Positions 15,113 through 17,915 of a stretch of DNA of 17,915 nucleotides are shown piece by piece (the stretch's first letter is position 1; the number at the start of each line of letters is the position of its first letter). The stretch spans positions 1 through 17,915 of the forward strand of contig LNZQ01000138.1 in NCBI GenBank assembly GCA_002007315.1, written 5' to 3'. The notes below the pieces were generated by a model that saw nothing but the letters and a program-made list of their open reading frames with translations, ran no database searches and was not told the origin of the DNA. This DNA comes from Epulopiscium sp. Nele67-Bin004. GTDB lineage: Bacteria; Bacillota_A; Clostridia; Lachnospirales; Cellulosilyticaceae. Position numbers and translations under genes: made by a program.

Positions 15113-16042
15113 TTAAAATCCTCCTCTTTCTCTTTCCTCTCTTATCTGCATAGCAATATCAGCTATTTTTTTAAACCTATGATTTATTCCCGATTTCCCA
15201 ATAGGGGGATCAAGTTGCTGCCCAAGCTCTTTTAAAGATGCTTCTTTGTATAGCAATCGATTTTTTGCTAAAATTTCTAAGTTTGGTGGCAAATATGATA
15301 ACCCTTTTGTATCTTGAATGTACGTAATATCTTCGATTTGTTTTACTGCTGCCGACACAGTTTTTGATAAGTTGGCAATTTCGCAGTTCACCAAACGATT
15401 AATATTATTTCTAACTTCTTTTACTATTCTTATGTTTTCAAAGTCCATAAGTGCAATATGTGCTCCAATAATGTTTAATAAATCAACAATTTGAGAGCCG
15501 TCTTTTAAGTATACTACATAATTATTTTTTCTCATAACAACTTTTGCGTCTAAATTTATTTCAGCCATAACAGATTGTATGTGATGGGCATACTCACTAT
15601 TTGATGAAACAAATTCTAAGTGATATCCCTTTTGAGGATCACTTACCGAACCTACAGCCAAAAATGCACCTCTAAGATACGCCCTTTTACAACATATATC
15701 GGCTAATTTATTAGATGACAGTGTAGATAATATAAATCTTGCTTCTTTTAATACAATTGTATTAACAAATTTTTTTCGATTAGTCATGTTACCATGCATT
15801 AATTCTACATTTATATTAAAAGTTTTTTTCAAAAATGTAAAGTATTTTTTTGCAAGTTCATCATTTTCTATGTCTAATTTAATAGTATTAGTGTTTGTGT
15901 TTAGGCAATTTTCACTACACGACAATATAAATCCTAATAATTCAGCATACATACATTGTATATTTTCACCACAACATTTAATTATTTCTTCTTTAATTTT
16001 AGAAGAAAAAGTTTTACTTTCCTCGCTTGCTATCTTTGTCAA
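15113..16042 (-). CDS. whiA: DNA-binding protein WhiA
   Basis: WhiA has an N-terminal LAGLIDADG-like homing-endonuclease fold without nuclease activity and a C-terminal helix-turn-helix. It is linked to sporulation control in actinomycetes and to chromosome segregation and division in Firmicutes. Conserved segments: 'TFSSKIKEEI' (12-21), 'AYLRGAFLAVGSVSDPQKGYHLEF', 'NCEIANLSKTVSAAVKQIEDI' and the helix-turn-helix 'ASLKELGQQLDPPIGKSGIN' (about 270-290). The 309 residues are about the normal length. The start is uncertain. TTG at 16042 overlaps rapZ by 29 bases and has only GGAG as a site; a better GAGGAAAG lies just upstream of the usual family start (M-S-F-S-S), but no start codon is there. 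YvcK, usually encoded between rapZ and whiA, is missing. Confidence 0.93.
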   Translation of the reverse strand: MTKIASEESKTFSSKIKEEIIKCCGENIQCMYAELLGFILSCSENCLNTNTNTIKLDIENDELAKKYFTFLKKTFNINVELMHGNMTNRKKFVNTIVLKEARFILSTLSSNKLADICCKRAYLRGAFLAVGSVSDPQKGYHLEFVSSNSEYAHHIQSVMAEINLDAKVVMRKNNYVVYLKDGSQIVDLLNIIGAHIALMDFENIRIVKEVRNNINRLVNCEIANLSKTVSAAVKQIEDITYIQDTKGLSYLPPNLEILAKNRLLYKEASLKELGQQLDPPIGKSGINHRFKKIADIAMQIREERERGGF

Positions 16043-16886
16043 TATCTCTGTACTCCATATTTACTATATATTTATGCTCTTTTAGATGGCTACCTAGTTC
16101 ATTTGCTACAACTACAGAACGATGTTTTCCACCTGTACAACCAATTCCTATCACAACTTGATTTTTGCCCTCACTTTTGTAATGAGGAATTAAAAATTGT
16201 ACCATGTCTTTAAGTTTTATCAAAAATTGCTTAGTAACATCAGATGTAGTGACAAAATCAATTATAACTTGGTCATGTCCTGTGTGGGGGCGTAATTCTT
16301 TAATATAGTATGGATTTGGCATAAATCTTACATCAAAAACTAAGTCTGCATCTAAGGGGATACCGTACTTGAAACCAAAAACCAATATAGTTATTACTAA
16401 ATTTTTAAATTCTTTATTGTCTTTAAAAATTTGGTTTAACATTTCTTTTGTATCTTTTGGCAAAATATACGTTGTATCAATTATATAATCAGATTGCTCT
16501 TTAACTTTTTCTAAAATTTTTCTTTCTTTGGTGACGCCTTCATGTATTCTTTCTTGTCTAGCTAGCGGGTGAGAACGTCTAGTTTCTTTAAAACGTTTTA
16601 TTAGCTCACTATCTTTGCAATCAAAAAATAAAATTTTGTATGAAAATTGCCTTGCACTAAGTTCATCAAGACTAGCGAACAAATCATCAAATAATGTGCC
16701 ACCTCTAATGTCTATACCTAGTGCAACTTTTTCATAAATATTATTTTTATCTCTAATAAGTTCGGTAAAACTTGTTAGCAATGCAGGCGGCAAATTGTCT
16801 ATACAATAGTAGCCTGCGTCTTCAAAATGTTTTATAGCTGTACTTTTACCAGCGCCTGACATACCTGTTACTATTATAAATTCCAT
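16014..16886 (-). CDS. rapZ: RNase adapter / nucleotide-binding protein RapZ (YvcJ)
   Basis: P-loop protein that binds ATP/GTP. In E. coli the homologue RapZ guides RNase E to the sRNA GlmZ and controls glucosamine-6-phosphate synthesis; in Bacillus YvcJ affects competence. The 290-residue product has Walker A GMSGAGKS (8-15), 'DNLPPALL' (30-37), 'GIDIRGG' and the conserved C-terminal 'VIGIGCTGGKHRSVVVANEL' (about 246-265), all typical. The ATG at 16886 follows AAAGGGG, 18 bases after the murB stop. Its 3' end overlaps whiA by 29 bases. The setting with murB fits a role in cell-envelope amino-sugar control. Confidence 0.96.
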   Translation of the reverse strand: MEFIIVTGMSGAGKSTAIKHFEDAGYYCIDNLPPALLTSFTELIRDKNNIYEKVALGIDIRGGTLFDDLFASLDELSARQFSYKILFFDCKDSELIKRFKETRRSHPLARQERIHEGVTKERKILEKVKEQSDYIIDTTYILPKDTKEMLNQIFKDNKEFKNLVITILVFGFKYGIPLDADLVFDVRFMPNPYYIKELRPHTGHDQVIIDFVTTSDVTKQFLIKLKDMVQFLIPHYKSEGKNQVVIGIGCTGGKHRSVVVANELGSHLKEHKYIVNMEYRDIDKDSKRGK

Positions 16887-16904
16887 ATTAAAACCCCTTT
16901 GTAA

Positions 16905-17285
16905 TTAAAAGTTTCCTATAAATTTAATCTCTGGTTCTAGTTCAACTTGGTATTTATTATTTACTGTCTGTTTAACATGCTCTATAAGGTCAACTACATC
17001 TTGAGCTGTAGCATCTCCTACATTTATTACAAAACCACAATGCTTGCTTGATACTTGTGCCCCCCCTATCGTAAAGCCTGCTAGACCACTATCCATAATC
17101 AATTTCCCTGCAAAATGACCTTCAGGGCGTTTAAATGTGCTACCCGCACTTGGATAATTAAGAGGTTGCTTTTCTTTACGTCTATTTGAAAAATCTTTCA
17201 TTTTATCGGTAATATCACTATTTTCTTTTGATTCAAGTTCAATAGTAGCACCTTTAACTCTCTGGGCAAATTGAATCGTAGGCAA
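16905..17285 (-). CDS. murB: UDP-N-acetylenolpyruvoylglucosamine reductase MurB, C-terminal third only
   Basis: MurB reduces UDP-GlcNAc-enolpyruvate to UDP-MurNAc, an essential step in peptidoglycan synthesis. Only about 118 of roughly 300 residues are here: 'RRKEKQPLNYPSAGSTFKRP' with the catalytic-domain Ser, 'GHFAGKLIMDSGLAGFTIGG', 'QVSSKHCGFVIN', 'ATAQDVVDLIEHV' and 'ELEPEIKFIG' with the C-terminal Glu. The FAD-binding N-terminal domains are missing. MurB homology begins at about 17258 (VKGATIELES). The codons before it, including the TTG at 17285, belong to a foreign retroelement, so this start is artificial. rapZ follows after 18 bases, as expected. The natural gene must continue elsewhere in the genome. 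Confidence 0.9.
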   Translation of the reverse strand: MPTIQFAQRVKGATIELESKENSDITDKMKDFSNRRKEKQPLNYPSAGSTFKRPEGHFAGKLIMDSGLAGFTIGGAQVSSKHCGFVINVGDATAQDVVDLIEHVKQTVNNKYQVELEPEIKFIGNF

Positions 17286-17308
17286 CTGGACTTGTAATAG
17301 TCTAGGAA

Positions 17309-17345
17309 GACGTTTCGCCTCTTATCCAAGGGGCTTCATCAGTTC
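17309..17345 (-). ncRNA. Hammerhead ribozyme motif of the Penelope-like element
   Basis: The minus strand carries the two invariant core blocks: CTGATGA (17342-17336) and GAAAC-GTC (17316-17309). Between them is a hairpin (GCC/GGC closing pairs, loop around TTGGAT), with one extra A next to the first block. GAA (17345-17343) before the core can pair with TTC (17308-17306) after the GTC to start stem I. Stem III would have only an A-U and a C-G pair with no loop, the minimal form known from Penelope-like elements, which cleave mainly as dimers. Cleavage is predicted after the GTC. Activity is not shown by sequence alone. Confidence 0.75.
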
Positions 17346-17483
17346 GTATGCATCGGTCTCACTAGTCCGCACTAGTCTGACCAAGACAGGGGAGTAGGAC
17401 CCAGGTATTTATCCTCTGTGGGTGTGTTCACCAAAGTACCTGTGAAAGTACTGGTTTCACTTGACCATTGTTGTGGTCTCATG

Positions 17484-17580
17484 TGAACGACAGTCGTTAG
17501 GGTCTTGTGACCCCTGGAGAACAACAGTCGTTAGAGTCACATGTGCCACTGGTGAACGACGATCGTTGAGAGTCGTTAGA
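17484..17580. repeat. Three imperfect tandem repeats, period about 34 bases
   Basis: Cores at 17486-17504, 17520-17538 and 17555-17580 share AACGACAGTCGTTAGRGTC with differences. Each core contains an inverted repeat (AACGAC/GTCGTT). They cover the last codons of the endonuclease frame and its stop, producing the low-complexity Ser/Asn-rich tail. Confidence 0.7.
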
Positions 17581-17915
17581 GGTTGAGTTGTTTACTCTCC
17601 TGGGTGTCGATGAAAGGGCAACATTATAAACGGGAGATAGGTGGTGTCGCAGACCCCCTCCCCTGTTAAGGGATAGTTTTTCCACTTTTACATAGATGGC
17701 TTCTTTTACTCCTCTTTCAAACCATCTGTCCTCCCTGTCCAGAATCTTAACATTGCTGTCCTCAAAGGAGTGTGCCTTTTCCTTTAGGTGAGAATAGACA
17801 GCTGAGACTGGACCTGAGGAGTTGGCCCTTCTGTGTTGTGCCATGCGTTTGTTTAAGGGTTGTTTAGTTTCACCAATGTATAGGTCCTTGCATTCCTCAC
17901 TGCATTGGACGGCAT
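17497..17915 (-). CDS. Penelope-like element GIY-YIG endonuclease domain (5' part outside window)
   Basis: C-terminal end of the retroelement polyprotein, whose reverse transcriptase part lies off the window. I read the frame to the edge by hand. AVQCSEECKDLYIGETKQPL contains a Cys pair (CSEEC, the zinc-finger-like motif of fish Penelope endonucleases) and LYIGET, the GIY-YIG-type core. Next come the arginine helix (NKRMAQHRRA), 'HLKEKAHSFEDSNVKILDRE', 'RWFERGVKEAIYVKVE' with the likely catalytic Glu, and 'SLNRGGGLRHHLSPVYN'. A Ser/Thr/Asn-rich tail follows, encoded by imperfect repeats, to the stop at 17497. An internal ATG at 17844 is not a real start. This endonuclease nicks target DNA for retrotransposition. 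Confidence 0.87.
   Translation of the reverse strand, partial: AVQCSEECKDLYIGETKQPLNKRMAQHRRANSSGPVSAVYSHLKEKAHSFEDSNVKILDREDRWFERGVKEAIYVKVEKLSLNRGGGLRHHLSPVYNVALSSTPRRVNNSTSNDSQRSSFTSGTCDSNDCCSPGVTRP

Larger units (their letters stand above)
17260..17915 (-). mobile_element. 3' end of a fish-type Penelope-like retroelement (host DNA)
   Basis: This block is richer in G+C than the rest, has no bacterial gene or ribosome site, and reads on the minus strand as the end of a Penelope-like element. It has the C-terminal GIY-YIG endonuclease of its polyprotein, a non-coding 3' part with a hammerhead ribozyme motif, and the join to murB. Such elements are abundant in teleost fish and are eukaryotic. 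The exact border is uncertain (about 17245-17275): retroelement-like sequence extends at least to CCTACGATTC (17282-17273), and MurB coding is clear from about 17258 downwards. It is best read as host DNA joined to the bacterial contig. Confidence 0.85.

Noticed and set aside
17497..17844. A stand-alone 115-residue bacterial protein starting at the ATG at 17844
   Set aside because: The same frame continues upstream to the window edge through the Cys pair and LYIGET motif, so this ATG is internal to the retroelement polyprotein. No ribosome site precedes it.
17260..17915. Horizontal transfer of a retroelement into the bacterium
   Set aside because: The join destroys an essential gene and only one side is bacterial; a chimeric assembly of gut sample and host DNA is far simpler. 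It remains testable with reads.

Overview
The window is almost entirely low-G+C bacterial DNA of the Firmicutes/Clostridia type: AAGGAGG-like ribosome sites, several TTG starts, T-box control, a SpoIID-family protein and the murB-rapZ-whiA-crh neighbourhood. The last ~650 bases are different. From about position 17,260 to the end the sequence is richer in G+C and encodes the 3' part of a fish-type Penelope-like retroelement. The simplest reading is a metagenomic contig from a fish-gut clostridium (an Epulopiscium-like Lachnospirales is a reasonable guess) joined in assembly to host DNA.

Layout. 1-1659 (minus): a secreted, membrane-anchored protein of unknown function followed by a bacteriohemerythrin that runs off the left edge. 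1739-3071 (plus): a sigma factor that keeps only region 4, overlapping a DUF4179-type membrane protein (sigma/anti-sigma layout). A bidirectional terminator lies at 3077-3094. 3102-7262 (minus): one sulfur-amino-acid operon, promoter - T-box - cysK - cysE - metN - metI - metQ. The T-box bulge and specifier region look more like methionine than cysteine, and MetN lacks its usual C-terminal sensing domain. 7379-11841 (minus): an acidic protein of unknown function, a HAD phosphatase, a CBS/CorC-HlyC protein without its usual DUF21 membrane part, and a Lon-family protease whose ATP-binding loop is degenerate (LonC-like). 11959-14778 (minus): spoIID-like gene, queA and a small two-helix membrane protein. 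14848-17285 (minus): crh, whiA, rapZ and the C-terminal third of murB. This is the conserved cell-wall/carbon-control cluster, but the yvcK gene normally between rapZ and whiA is absent.

17,260-17,915 (minus): retroelement 3' end, with the GIY-YIG endonuclease domain of the Penelope-type polyprotein, a short imperfect tandem repeat and a hammerhead ribozyme motif. The join falls inside murB, an essential gene, which favours an assembly or library chimera over horizontal transfer.

The unusual items are the foreign 3' end with its ribozyme, the T-box operon with its ambiguous specificity, the probably ATP-independent Lon protease, the Crh-like HPr with Glu at position 15, and the truncated sigma factor. 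I see no CRISPR array, tRNA, rRNA or bacterial insertion sequence.
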